From the NCBI RefSeq assembly GCF_027580225.2, contig NC_073348.2:25540001-25604000 (forward strand): 64,000 bases of DNA. The letters are read 5' to 3'. Of the stretch, positions 12,007 to 23,005 are shown one piece after another (the stretch's first letter is position 1; the number at the start of each line of letters is the position of its first letter). Made by a program: the position numbers and the translations under genes. This stretch comes from Misgurnus anguillicaudatus. Its lineage: Eukaryota > Chordata > Actinopteri > Cypriniformes > Cobitidae. Under the pieces are notes generated by a model, which saw only the letters and a program-made list of their open reading frames with translations, searched no databases and was not told where the DNA came from.

Positions 12007-12269
12007 CTGTAAAACAAACATTTCACCTTTTAAGTGCTTTTTACCAATTAACAGAAGCCATCAAATAGACTTAAAATTATCCCATAATAACACAAATAAA
12101 GTATGACAACTAGGCAAGCGACACTCACGAACCAACAAGACTCATAATAATTGATGTGGAGCTGTATGCTATTTAAGGGTAAACAGAGTAATAGTTTTAT
12201 ATTTGCATTGAATGTTACTTTAAATAAAGTGCCTCAAATGCTAACTAAATTACAGAAGACTATACTTAC

Positions 12270-12349
12270 ACTATTTACACAGTAAAGGAAGCTGGGATTT
12301 TCTTGAAATAATGCTTGCAATAACATAAGTGCAGCATTCCTCACCAGAC
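12270..12349 (-). pseudogene. Penultimate coding exon of the decayed gene
   Basis: An 80 nt exon between acceptor TATCTTTGTAG and donor AGT|GTAAGTA on the minus strand. Taking one base from the previous exon it is open throughout: GLVRNAALMLLQALFQENPS then FLYCVNS. It ends in phase 0, matching the start of the next exon. Confidence 0.5.
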
Positions 12350-12391
12350 CTACAAAGATACAAATTATTGTACATTAGGTACAGATATCAA

Positions 12392-12710
12392 TTACAGGGA
12401 CATTTTACTCAAAAAAGAAAACTCATTCACTCACTCGTTATTTCAAACATTCACAGCTTTCTTTCTTCAGCAGAACACTAACACAAAAAAGATTTTGAAG
12501 AATGTCTGTAACTGAACAACTCTGCTAGCAATTTAATGGACACAAAACCAATGCAGGTCAATGGGCACCATTGTTGTTCGATTACCATACTTTTTCAAAA
12601 TTTCTTCTGTTGTGTTCTGCTGAAGAAAGTGACGACAATTTTAATTTGTGGGTAAACTTTAACTCTTTCTCAGCCAGCGTCTCTTAATTAACAAGTTTAC
12701 TCTTCAAAGA
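12392..12710. repeat. GTTCACCC-family copy abutting a CTCTTTC-family fragment
   Basis: Starts TTACAGGGACATTTTACTC and ends GTGGGTAAACTTTAA (TTAA 12659-12662), matching the family of 38853-39158. The same TTAA then begins TTAACTCTTTCTCAGCCAGCG, the terminus of the 43715-44217 family. Both lie in an intron of the decayed gene. Confidence 0.5.
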
Positions 12711-12830
12711 CAAGGAAAAAGTTTATACTAACATTATTTTCATATTTTCACTTATACAATTTAAAGGTGCTAGAACCTTTACATTGACTATGCAAATAAG
12801 GCTACTTTACACTGGACAAAGAACAAGCAC

Positions 12831-12983
12831 CTTCTGTGGTTTCCTCTCCAATGAGATTGGCGTAGAGATGTTTTTACTTCCTTCTTTTGCACTCCTGATG
12901 ATGTTTGGGGCCATTTTATTAAGAGATGTTTCCATGTTCTTCACCAAGTCTGTTCCAAACCTCATTGTCATTCCATGCAGCAT
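12831..12983 (-). pseudogene. Coding exon of the decayed gene, disabled
   Basis: A 153 nt exon between acceptor TTTTGTTTTAAG and donor CAGAAG|GTGCTTG on the minus strand. In the phase that joins the next exon it reads KDAAWNDNEVWNRLGEEHGN followed by stops, then reopens as ...HLYANLIGEETTE. Another frame is fully open (MLHGMTMRFGTDLVKNMETS...) but does not join the next exon in phase, so the stops are probably decay. Confidence 0.4.
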
Positions 12984-13288
12984 CTTAAAACAAAAAATCT
13001 TTATATATCCACTTTCAGACAAACAAGTTCCTTAAAGTCTACATTAACTTGAGGTTGCAATTGACTAGTGATGTATTTTTCAAAACACAATGTTCAATAA
13101 AAAAATAGTGTGAAATATACAGAATTTAAATTAAATCCTCAAACACTTTACAGTCTTTAATGCTAAATTCTAAATGAAATTCATACAGTAAGAATTATCA
13201 TTAAAGCTACAAAACACAGATTTCTTTTTATTTTCTCTTTAATGAACATTAGTGACGAAGTCTTACAAGGTCCTTTTAAGCACCTTAC

Positions 13289-13357
13289 CTTTTTGCATCA
13301 ATGGGGTTTATATTTTAAAGCCAGTGACGTGTCTGACCATTTATTAACCATGGTTAT
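13289..13357 (-). other. Putative upstream exon of the decayed gene
   Basis: A 69 nt exon with a strong acceptor (CTCTCCCCCACAG) and donor (AAG|GTAAGG) on the minus strand. All frames contain stops when joined to the preceding exon, so it is either untranslated or decayed. It contains two ATG codons, the later being the possible start of the reading into the next exon. Confidence 0.35.
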
Positions 13358-13889
13358 CTGTGGGGGAGAGGAAAAAAGCATAAATTACACTTCACAAACC
13401 AAATACACATAAAAACCTGAACACGTTTGGTTTTTAAAACATTTGAATGTTAAATGTAAGTGTCTTAACAGCTACCATCACATTAATTAATTGTGTGCAT
13501 CACAGAAAACATGCATATCTAGACTTGCGGATACAAACGCTGCACTGCAATCGTGCATTTATAATACAGACCAGCAGAAAGTTCTTAACTGTGGCCAGCA
13601 GTTTCCACTTTCCTTCAAGGTTTAGCTCCAACCCTGATAAAACACTCGTGAACAAGCGAAAAATACTCACGGAATATGTGTAAAACTGCGACAAACATTT
13701 ACATATAATTTCCCTTCCACCGTCTTCCACCCGGTTCCTTTGACCACGCGCTTCACTGAAATTACACTCCTGTCTCGAATATTCGTCTCCTTACAACACA
13801 GCTGTCTTATTGTGCTTGGCAATTTAATTGAAAATGACAAAGAAATAAAGCAGGACTGTAACGTAATTCATTAAAACCAGGAACAAAAT

Positions 13890-15489
13890 CAGGCGCGGAG
13901 CTATGGGCGGGCCTGGGTGGGCCTGGGCCCGCCCAGATTGACAGCTGGCCCGCCCAATCAGAAATGTAAAAAATACTACTCTGTATAGTTAGACATGTAT
14001 ACTACTGTATGTGGTGTAATTTATCTATTGCATGTTATGTTAAAAACAGTAAAATTATTAGTAAGCCTGATAACTATTTAAAAACTATTAAAGCAGTTGA
14101 ATGTTGCGTTATAATGAAATATTCCCAAGCAGCTTTCAGCCATGATCACTTTGAGAACTTTTTTTGCAAGCAAGTAGAAAACGTATTTTGAATAACAACA
14201 CGTTATAAATATGTGCTGCGCGCTTTCCTCTCAATAACATAAACACACAACAAATATGACAGCGGGGTAAAAAATAGAAAGAAAACATCTGATCATAGTG
14301 ATGTTGTTTGATATAGCGATATAGCAGCACTAGTCACGCCACGTTTATTGCTACACTTTATACAATATAGCCTATTGCTTTTAAGCAACAAATAGCCTAT
14401 CATAACAACCTATAAGCCTACTGTGTAATTGAGACATTAATTTAAGAAATGCATTAAAGCAGAAAGACGTAGGCTGCAGAAATATAGTGGGTTCACTTCA
14501 ATCCACACAACAGACGTTCTTGGTTTGCTTCTTATTTATTAAATCGAGGCAATTGTTTGATCAAACATTGATTAATATTAAGATACAATTTATACAAAAC
14601 GAAATTCACTTTAAAGAAAGTCTTTCTACAAAACAAACCTCGCAAAATCGCTTGCCCGACGTCCATTACGGCTATGGCGAATTCCTGTCGGGCTAAAAAA
14701 ATGATGCGCCTTGGCCGTCGGGCGGAGGAAAAAATATTGTAATGTGTTTGCATTCTCTCAGATTTAGTTAGGTAATTATGTTGTATGTAATTCGGCGTAA
14801 TCTTGTTAGCCATTACTATCCTCACTAACAAGTGAAACTGTCAGGAAATGAAGTGAAAGCATTAAATCCATTATTCCTTTCGTTCACGTCTGATATGCGC
14901 GCTCCTCGGCTCCGCTCTTCACGAGTAGGCTTGCTCTTGTGCTCATCAAAAAGCATATTAAATGTTTATTTATTTGTCATTTCGTTTAACCCCAGAGTCT
15001 AACATTATTCTAGCAATTCCCTTTTTCTTTCTTTATTTAGTAAGTTAACTTAAATATGTGAGAACGAAAATATATTTTTAGTGATTTGCATGAAGAGAAT
15101 ATGATGTTAGAAGCTTCATTTTAAGCATTTAGTAGCCGTATTTATTTAAACACTTTAATAGGTTATTTAAAAAAGTATAAGTTTTTTTTGGGTTCATTTA
15201 TATTTCCTGTCACTGTGTGCAGGTTCTTTTTTGTAGGCTATGAGAGCCCAATATTTTACCAAAAAGGCTTAATAAATGTCACGTTGCATTACAATTTAAA
15301 ATATCAATAATGTCAAAAAATGTGACGTGCAGTTCGGGTGTGTGTATGCTGTTTAAATTAGTGTTCTGAAGTTTTGACGAATTTTATAGACTTGTTATAG
15401 TTTCTTATTCAAAAGTGACACCCATAGATTCAGGCCCACCCGGACTTAATCCATGCCCACCCATATGTCACGTTCTGCATCCGCCACTG
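13890..15489. mobile_element. Non-autonomous hAT element, 1600 bp, perfect 8 bp TSD
   Basis: The left end CAGGCGCGGAGC and the inverted right end CAGTGGCGGATGC give short hAT-like termini. It is flanked by a perfect 8 bp direct repeat, AACAAAAT (13882-13889 and 15490-15497). The subterminal regions carry GGGCGGGCCTGGGTGGGCC-like motifs on both sides. No transposase frame was found inside. It lies between two putative exons of the decayed gene. Confidence 0.85.
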
Positions 15490-15706
15490 AACAAAATGTA
15501 TTTAACAGAGCTTTTATAACTGACGGTTGATGAAGCCCGTCAGTGCTTTAACGTTACCAGCAGTATTTTTTAACTGAGGTAAATATTATAAATGTAGCTT
15601 CTAGTATCACTATTTAGCACAAGATCTACTCTAACAAAATAAATATTAACTAATTATACTAAATATTTCAGTAATATCGTTTCAAAAATGTAGAAAGTTT
15701 ACTTAC

Positions 15707-15832
15707 CTCAGGGTACAAACAAGCAGAAATGACGGTCCGGAGTCCGAACTCCTCAGTTTGAAAAAATAACTGTCACGCCTCGAGGCTCATCTTCGCGTAT
15801 GGTGGTGGTCTCTGCCTCTCATCATCACCGCT
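15707..15832 (-). other. Putative untranslated exon of the decayed gene
   Basis: Bounded on the minus strand by acceptor TTTATTAAACCAG and donor CCTGAG|GTAAGTA. Stops occur in every frame, so it would be 5' UTR. Confidence 0.3.
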
Positions 15833-15977
15833 CTGGTTTAATAAACAGAGGAATATAAACACACACACATACATAAATAACATGTTTAATATAATAAAGC
15901 TTGACGGTGAAAGATTTTATACCCTAAAATTGCCAAGTTTCCCTCAGACATCACACGTAATTGAAGTAAACACTATT

Positions 15978-16148
15978 GGGCGGTTTTCTCGGACAGGACT
16001 TATCACTGACTAAAATACTGACATCTGTTAACATATGAGTGCTATTGTTTTGTCTCAAAATGCACACTAGTATTGTATTTTATAAGGTTTGTTTGTAAAA
16101 ATGTCCCAATTATAATTAAGACGGAGTCCTAAACCCTGTCCGGTATTA
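15978..16148. repeat. Short palindromic repeat with GGGCGGTTTTCTCGGACAGG end
   Basis: The left end GGGCGGTTTTCTCGGACAGG is partly mirrored by CCTAAACCCTGTCCGG at the right. It is related to the terminal repeat of the element at 18459-18962. Confidence 0.5.
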
Positions 16149-16321
16149 TCTTAACTAAAATAGCTCCACTTTAACTCGGACACATAACATAACACACACT
16201 TTAAGTCGGTCACATAACATAACACACCTTTATATAACTTATATGTTTACAAAAACGTCGAGTATTTGCGTCTTTGCCAATTAATATAGTCTAAAATTAA
16301 CATTTATTTACAAACACTTAC

Positions 16322-16440
16322 CTGGCGTGACCTTGAGGAAATGGCTGATGGATGACTCGTGTCGTTGTGGGAAACAGTGAGGGATTCCGGCTGTTACATG
16401 CGGAAGGATCTCAGATGAAATGACCTGTGATTCAGATCCT
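16322..16440 (-). other. Putative first exon region of the decayed gene
   Basis: A donor TCACGCCAG|GTAAGTG on the minus strand follows a moderately GC-rich segment. Upstream at 16500-16550 and 16800-16870 are CpG-rich blocks that could be promoter sequence. The 5' boundary is not visible. Confidence 0.25.
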
Positions 16441-17571
16441 TCCGAGTTAAGTTAAGACATTTTAAATTAAAAACTCACGCACATACTGTACATACACAGG
16501 CGCGAGCAAACGGGTCGCGCGCACGCGCGCGCGCACACGGGTACACACACGGGTATATTTAGAAGTTTTATTTAAGATTGTTATGATATTGGGACTATTT
16601 CTCCACTCGCTCCTTCAGATCTGAAGTTCAAATTCGCATGCAGTCCGGTTATAACAAATGTAAAAGATATGAAACATCACTCAACAGCAATATCAATTAA
16701 GTGCAATCCTAAAATATGATTTAAAACATAACCCTTTCATTGTTAAGTATGAGAAATCAAAATGAATTAAATCACATGTTTAAACGCCACAGAGATATCA
16801 GAGCCAGCAGTCGGGCTTGCCGAGGCGAGGCTGCGCTGGGCGGGGTGTGAGCGCTTAAGTGTCTGTGATTTTCTGGAGCTCATATGGAGCTCATCTACGT
16901 CCGAAAGTGTCCGAGCACATTTTTAAATAGACGCTATCTTTATTAACCGACCGCATATTTAAACTTTAAGCACATACATTCACGCCTGAACAACTCTTAC
17001 AATTACATTTTGTGACCAAATAACAGTAATATTATGAGCATTTTGTTGTCAGGAAACATAGCTGTCATAACTCCACATACTTACCTGATTTGTCTTAATT
17101 AGTTCAGTCAACACTAGCCATTCTGAATTTTGACTGGATTTGAAAATAACCATTCATTTAATATTTTAAACACAGATCTTCTCAACTAGCTCAAACAAAA
17201 AAATTAGTTTAACTTACATATTTTTGCCCGTCCAACATTTCATTAGTTGGATTTTTTACAGTGTACACTAAATATTAGTAGCCTATTTGTTGACTCTCTC
17301 TTTATTTGACCACAACCTATTGACACAAAAAGGTTTGTGAATGAGTTGTGTAGGTTTGTAAATGAGTTGTGTAGGTCTGCAATTATTGTGTAATCTTTAG
17401 ATTACACTTCAGTCACAAAACGTGAATTATAGAACCATTTTAATAAAAAATGGTTCTTTGCCTTCCAAGGGTTCTATATGGAACCCGTTTTTTGGTAAAA
17501 GGTTCTATTGGCCAAGTATAGAACCCCACGGTTCTATATAGAACCTCAAGGAACCTTTTTTTTTTAGAGTG

Positions 17572-18458
17572 TACACAGTAAAAAAGCTCTAATGGAAATA
17601 TTGCTCTTAGCTATTCATGCTGCACAGTGCGGTGGTGGCCAATTCATCCAAATTATACATTACTGCCTGAGTCGACTTTGTTTTTATAAATGTTAAGTAA
17701 ATGCAAGGTGTTTAAAGGGAGTAAATGGGTAACATGTGGGTTTACTTAGCGTATATCCAGAGTAAAGCTATCTAAAGCTGGACAAAATATTATTTGGGGA
17801 ACACGGGGGTCATCCCAAAAACAGTTGTGCACACACCCTTGCGTATGCATAAAAACGGCACTATACTTCTAGCGCTAGGGATACCTGGAAATTAATTTTA
17901 CAAACAATTTACAAGCATGCATAGATAAAAATGTGTAAAATATGGACAAATAGATGACAATGGCAATAACATTAAAGGTTTTACACAGAGAAAAGAGGAC
18001 GGCATCAAGCTCTGGTCTCTATTGGTTTTTAAGGGATGCAGGTGGCAGTGGTGATAGCGATATCATGGCAGCATTGGCCGTAAGAGAAAGGCTAAGGGTG
18101 TCTATAATCGGGAGGATAAGGGTAGCGAGGATTTGAGGGCTTGCCATAAAGCTGCAAACTCTGCCAAGGTTCGGCATGACACCTTGTCCGCCAACAGTCG
18201 AGCCCAAAGCGCAGGGCCAAGTGCCTTGACCCAACAATTACCTCAGTGCTGCGCTCCAACTTTCTATGCTGTACACACTTATAACATTCAACAATTATAT
18301 CATTAATTTTAATAATGTATTATGTTACAGTATAATCCACAACCGTTAAAGAGAGAATGATTTTGCGAGTTTTACATTAAGCGAGTTTATAAACCATACT
18401 TGTTTCTTTTTTTGGAGTTAAGGGTAACACCACAAGGCTATTCAGACCAGCACATATT
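17572..18458. other. Intergenic DNA, no gene seen
   Basis: No convincing coding frame or repeat ends. A GC-richer block at 17990-18240 has a short open frame without recognisable domain. Confidence 0.35.
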
Positions 18459-18962
18459 GGGGTGGGTACCCGGACAGGGATTATCCTAGTCCCAAACTAA
18501 AATGCACATTGTACTGACTTTTCTTAACATATATCAGTCAAATAAACACTTTTATTAAAAATTAAAAACAAAAGCAAAACCCACAATGGGGCAAACAACA
18601 AAACTAACTGAGGCTACAAAGACTAAACAACAAGAAACTGGACAAAGGCTTAACTGGACACTAAGACAAGGTGTCCACAGTGACAAGACAAAACGAACCA
18701 GCAAAGAACACCAAACACAAGGATTTTAAATAAGAAGAACTAATAAGGGGAACAGGTGAAAATCATAACAGGTAAGGGATCAGGTAAAAAGTGACAAGAC
18801 ACGGGAAATACACGATTAGCATCCACAATACAGATCATGCATTCCACACACAAAACATTGTACTGTCAGAATCCTACCATACTGGCTAAACATTAAAAAT
18901 GAAACAACGTTCTGGCAGGATCCTGATAGGATTAATCTAAACCCTGTCCGGGAAACCGCCCC
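18459..18962. mobile_element. Palindromic element with GGGCGG...CCCGGACAGGG ends
   Basis: Left GGTGGGTACCCGGACAGGG and inverted right GGCGGTTTCCCGGACAGGG form the terminal repeat. Inside, an 11 bp direct repeat ACATTGTACTG (18506-18516 and 18855-18865) brackets a 338 bp segment with an AATAAA on the minus strand, possibly a separate retroposed insertion. Confidence 0.55.
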
Positions 18963-18977
18963 ATAGGGGTCATAGAC

Positions 18978-19167
18978 CAGGGATGGGCAACTTTGGTCCT
19001 AAAGGGCCGGTGTCCTGCACAGTTTAGCTCCAACCATAAATAAACACCTGAAGCAGCCAATTAAGGTCTTACTAGGCATACTAGAAACTTAGGCAGGTGT
19101 TCTGAGGCAAGTTGGCGCTAAACTCTGCAGGACACCGGCCCTCCAGGACCAAAGTTGCCCATCCCTG
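18978..19167. mobile_element. hAT-type MITE, CAGGGATGGGCAACTTTGG family
   Basis: A 190 bp palindrome: CAGGGATGGGCAACTTTGGT at the left is mirrored exactly at the right. Flanking 8-mers TCATAGAC and CCATAGAC match at 7 of 8 positions, as expected for an aged hAT duplication. Confidence 0.8.
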
Positions 19168-19229
19168 CCATAGACATATTTTTATTTTTATTTTACCGAG
19201 AATCCCTTGCTGAAAAGAGTGATTCAGTA

Positions 19230-20600
19230 TAAATTATACAACAGTTCTTTCTGGTTCTCGAATCTGATTGGCTAAGAGCCATACGATATTGTGCTGATAA
19301 CAGCACTGTAACCTCTTCACCTTTCGTATTATTCCGCCACCTAGTGAATGGAGGTCCTAAGCAGGCTCATCTCTGAATGGAAAAACACAGACGCGCTGTT
19401 TGAATCACGCTCCGTGTGTCTCATTAGTTGGCTCTTAAATCAGTCTGAATCCCCAATCAGAAGTATTATTCCGTCAAAGATCAGCGCTCTTGGATGTTAC
19501 GTTACAGTTAATGGGAGTAATGTCTTGTCACATCGTGTGGATTATTAACACTTGGAAAGAGGAATATAAACACTCGTTTTTTTTCTGGAGCTATATTTCT
19601 TATCAGAACGCGAAAACACCGTGGAACCGCAGGCAAGCACCGCAGCCTCCAAATGTGGACATTGATCATTTACTTTATCGTGACCTGACCACCAAAACAT
19701 GCCATGAGATATCGCCACTGGTATATTTATAAGCAGCATGCAAAAACATATCTCTGACACTTATAAAAAACAGTTTATATAGTACTGACAAGAACAAAGT
19801 TTAATAATAATAATCGAGTGCTCGTATCACGTTAAGAATAAATGAGAACGCAATAGTAACGTAATACAAATAGTTTTATTAACTTTTACCTCGCGCCAAA
19901 ACAATAACAACACAAAAGACACCAAACATGAATAAAAAAACAAGCAACAGCTTGATCATGACACCAAATACTGCTGATTTGATCTCATTTTGACGATCAT
20001 AAACAAACAAGGCCAACATGAGAGCCAGGGTATCTCTTTCAGAAATGTAGCCCAGAGAGGGCGGTGGTCAGCGGGGCAAGTGAACACTGATGTCCGCTCA
20101 TGCTTTGGTTCTCATTCGTACCGAATCTCACTCAGCAAACGTTCAAACAGGCGCTATCTTTACTAATCGACTGCAGATTTAAATATAATACATATACATT
20201 CTCGACTGAACTAATCTTAAAACTACACTTTGTGACCAAGAAACGGTAATATAAAGTAACGGCTTTTCTGTCCATTGAGTTGTTATGAGCTTCAAAGCAG
20301 CCGAAAGTTTTACCTGTCATTCTGGCAGCCCTCAAATCCGTGGCGGAAGAAGTAGTCCTCAAACAAAGAGGCTTTTAAAATAACTCCGTTGTTGTTTTCT
20401 ATTTTTCGTTTTTCAAACGTGTGCCGTCGAACTGTTGTATAAAAGCAATATCGCTCTCGGAGTCGTGTGATATAGCTCTATATCATCACGGCTGTGATTG
20501 CCTCCGGCACTCGGCCTGCGGCCTCGTGCCTCTGGCCTAATCACAGCCGTGATGATATAGAGCTATATCACACTCCTACTCGAGCGATATTGCTTAACTA
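19230..20600. repeat. Composite repeat ending in a long hairpin
   Basis: Opens with TCTTTCTGGTTCTCGAATCTG and TGATTGGCTAAGAGCC, which I recognise as a common cyprinid repeat. It closes with the hairpin at 20465-20573. A segment at about 20150-20290 is homologous to 16920-17050 of the large CACTA-like element. On the minus strand AGAATGACAG|GTAAAAC near 20310-20330 could be a first-exon donor. The left boundary is approximate. Confidence 0.45.
20465..20573. repeat. Perfect 35 bp inverted repeat with GC-rich 39 nt spacer
   Basis: GTGTGATATAGCTCTATATC... (20465-20499) is exactly mirrored by ...GATATAGAGCTATATCACAC (20539-20573). Imperfect pairing extends outward to about 20444 and 20596. The spacer itself folds (GGCACTCGGCC / GGCCTCGTGCC). 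Confidence 0.85.
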
Positions 20601-21519
20601 TATTATATGGTCTTATTTCTGTTCTGAGCTTTCTGAGACACCGGTGATCAAAGACGATGTACTCAACTCTCTTATCTGAATGAGTAACATTAGTTCTGCT
20701 CATGCTCCTGAAGTAACAGTGTCATCCCACACACTTACAAACAAAGAACGTCCACTTTATACAGATTCATAGCAAAATACCTGCAAGTGGGGCTCAGTTT
20801 TGAATATATATGAAATCCAGAGGATTAGACATTCTTCAATGGACACCACCTTTCTACACATCACTGCACACACAAACATAGACTCTCTCCTTCTCTATCT
20901 CACTCTCAGTGCTACAGAGGTTGCAGGTACACTGCTTGTTCTTAGCACATTCATGCTGATGGTGCACATTTTCTTTCCTAGAAAAAGGTAATTGAAGAGT
21001 GGCAATATATTTGGAGGTACGAGCAAAACAACATGCAAAAAAAAAAATCAATATTCAGACAAGGTACTGTTTCTTAATTTTGCTCTTTATGAGCATTTAA
21101 GTGTATGTGATTATGCTTTGTCAGTCTTTGCATGGACTAATAGTTTTAATCTACATGTTGCCATGTCAAAACTGGCCATGCCGTCCATTGATGATCCACT
21201 GATGTGCCTTGAAGTGTGCAGCTTTGTTTTATTTCTTGATGTGATTTCCACTGAAACAAATAAAAAAATAGGGGCTTATTGAGTGCCTTAACCACTTTTT
21301 AAATTAGCCAATAGCATCAAATATAAGATTGAGGACTGCAATAGTGGGGCATTGCAGCACTCAATATGGCAATGGAAGTCCCGCCTTCCAGAAAAAGAAC
21401 CAATCATCAGTAGATAAAGACTTGTATCGATTATTTTTACTCTAGGGGAGGCACTTGCAAACCTGGAAGCATGCACAGTAGCTGAAATGACCTCAGAGGA
21501 GTTGAAGCCCAATTTAAGC
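20601..21519. other. Intergenic DNA, no gene seen
   Basis: No repeat ends or coding frame recognised. Confidence 0.35.
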
Positions 21520-21805
21520 TTAAAGGAACAGTATGTAAGAAATGTATATCAATTAATCATAAAATGGCCCTGGTATGTCACTAGACATTAAGAAATCATT
21601 TTCGTTTCAAATACTTAAATCACTGACAACATTGGTCTGGCCAGGATATTGTCATTTAAAAAGTGGAGTTGCAGCACTCAACTGATGTTTATGTTGTCAT
21701 TTTGTGTATTGGCCACCAGTTGTGTGATTGCAGTACCAGTTTCAGCCACAAGTTTTGTGATTGCAAAACCAGTTTTGGCCACAATCCTACAAACTATTCC
21801 TTTAA
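21520..21805. mobile_element. TTAA-flanked element, AGGAACAGTATGTAAG family
   Basis: TTAA (21520-21523) then AGGAACAGTATGTAAG; the right end CTACAAACTATTCCT is followed by TTAA (21802-21805). A short inverted terminus, no coding capacity. The middle has tandem-like TTGTGTGATTGCAGTACCAG / TTTTGTGATTGCAAAACCAG units. Confidence 0.7.
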
Positions 21806-21864
21806 GAAACAAAAGTTGTGGTACCGTTGATGTTAGCTTTAATTGTTGGTCAGAAATGTGTTGT

Positions 21865-22110
21865 TTAAAGGTGGGGTGCATGATCTCTGAAAGCCAATAT
21901 TTACATTTGAAATCACCTAAACAAACACGCCCCTACCCCAATAGAATCTGGACCTTCTTTTGATAGACCCGCCCCACACATATGCAACCCATGCAATGAT
22001 GTCGGTTAGTAGACACGCACCTCACTGTTGATTTGTTACAAGTGTGTTTTGGTAGTCGGGCCGACTGCCTTTTCCATAGTGCTTTTCAAAAATCATGCAC
22101 CCGCCTTTAA
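21865..22110. mobile_element. TTAA-flanked element, AGGTGGGGTGCATGAT family
   Basis: TTAA (21865-21868), AGGTGGGGTGCATGAT at the left, ATCATGCACCCGCCT then TTAA (22107-22110) at the right. The interior includes AAACACGCCCCTACCCCAAT. A second copy is at about 29609-29827. Confidence 0.75.
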
Positions 22111-23005
22111 TTGTGATTTCAGAATGCAATTTTAGAGATTTCTTTTTTTCCATTCAAGTAGATTCGATTTTAGTCTTGTATGGCTGAAATGAGTGCCGGG
22201 AGGCGTTGCAAACATGGCCGCCGAGTGGCATGACTTCCCTAAAGGGACATTGATAGCATTTAGTTTAACTCTCAGCATAGAATCTGAGGAAAAGCTGATG
22301 TGCAGAAGGATGTCATAAAAATCGCTGATCTGTATTGGTGGAGTTGGGAGACTGTAAATGCTGTATATTCTAAATGTGAATACTGCCATTATTTTTCAGC
22401 ACACTCGTATATATACAAATCCTTGAGGTGAACATATTCAGACTAAAAGCCCCAAAAAACTTTGATTTAACGGGGACTGTTTCCAAACAAAGTCATGCTG
22501 GTAAAATGCATTTAAACTGAATTACTTTGTGATTCTGGAAAAGACTGATTGGAGACCAAAATAGGGCTGCTATTTTCAGGCACTGGAACTCTCGATGGGA
22601 TTGATCACACATTGTGAAGAAATGACTCTGAATGTCCATCTGGTGGTTTTCAAAATTACACCTCTTACAGAGGTCAGCCCTACAAATGAACTGTAATAAC
22701 CACAATCACAGACAAATGGAGTGACACATACAGTGAAGTGTCCCAGTGCTGCTATACTGGAGCTTATCCATTCAGGCTAGAAATGCATTTCAAGCCAATT
22801 TTAGGACTGTAGATGACAGTACAGTAGTCTGTGTTGTCAACTATATAATTAATCGCTTGGTTTTTACTGTAATATCATTTAACTTACCCTGACTATACAG
22901 TATGATGCCTGCAAAACCTTTGGTAGACTTCTCCTGACTTGAACTTCCACATGTTCATTGTGGGTTTTATGCATTTTCTTTTCATCCCTAGCCCCCTAAT
23001 TCCTA
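22111..23005. other. Intergenic DNA, no gene seen
   Basis: No recognised repeat or coding frame. Confidence 0.35.

Larger units (their letters stand above)
10874..16440 (-). pseudogene. Decayed multi-exon gene inside the CACTA-like element (family uncertain)
   Basis: Exons inferred from splice signals on the minus strand, 5' to 3': about 16440-16322 (donor GTAAGTG), 15832-15707 (donor GTAAGTA), an exon ending at 13671 (donor GTGAGT), 13357-13289, 12983-12831, 12349-12270 and 12006-10874. The last three share consistent phases. Their joined 3' reading gives ...GLVRNAALMLLQALFQENPS..., then EPKGPTPTIVFNGSPDLFKS, and after the inserted LTR, NVKYPFAIKHTVTLIYKIYA followed by a stop. The ENPSFLY, PTPTIV and NVKYP..KHT pattern resembles, from memory, the C-terminal tail of an uncharacterised multi-copy fish protein family sometimes labelled SAMD3-like; I cannot verify this. 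The upstream exons have stops in all frames and may be 5' UTR. Exon 12983-12831 has in-frame stops in the consistent phase, the last exon has two frame disruptions, and a solo LTR splits it, so it is a pseudogene. Confidence 0.5.
9849..17571. mobile_element. Large CACTA/EnSpm-like element carrying a decayed gene
   Basis: The left end is CACTCTTAAAAAAAATGG and the right end in inverted orientation is CACTCTAAAAAAAAAAGG. Both ends carry clusters of subterminal GGTTCTATAT(A/C)GAACC-type repeats (9870-10030 and 17430-17560), the organisation known for CACTA transposons. The dinucleotide TA abuts both ends, consistent with a 2 bp target duplication; a 3 bp duplication is not seen. Neither end has its own partner nearby, so the two probably belong to one element. 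Inside are a minus-strand gene remnant and nested insertions (10455-10772, 10962-11869, 12392-12662, 13890-15489). Removing the LTR and the two hAT elements with their target duplications leaves about 4.9 kb. No CACTA transposase domain was recognised. The superfamily is an inference; the ends are read directly. Confidence 0.55.

Noticed and set aside
17080..17230. Extra upstream exon ending at a GTAAGT donor on the minus strand
   Set aside because: This part looks like the end of another small CACTG-type MITE (terminus at 17263), so the donor is probably fortuitous.
17954..18240. Short frames resembling a transposase N-terminus
   Set aside because: MAALAVRERLR is too short and unspecific to assign to a Harbinger-type protein.
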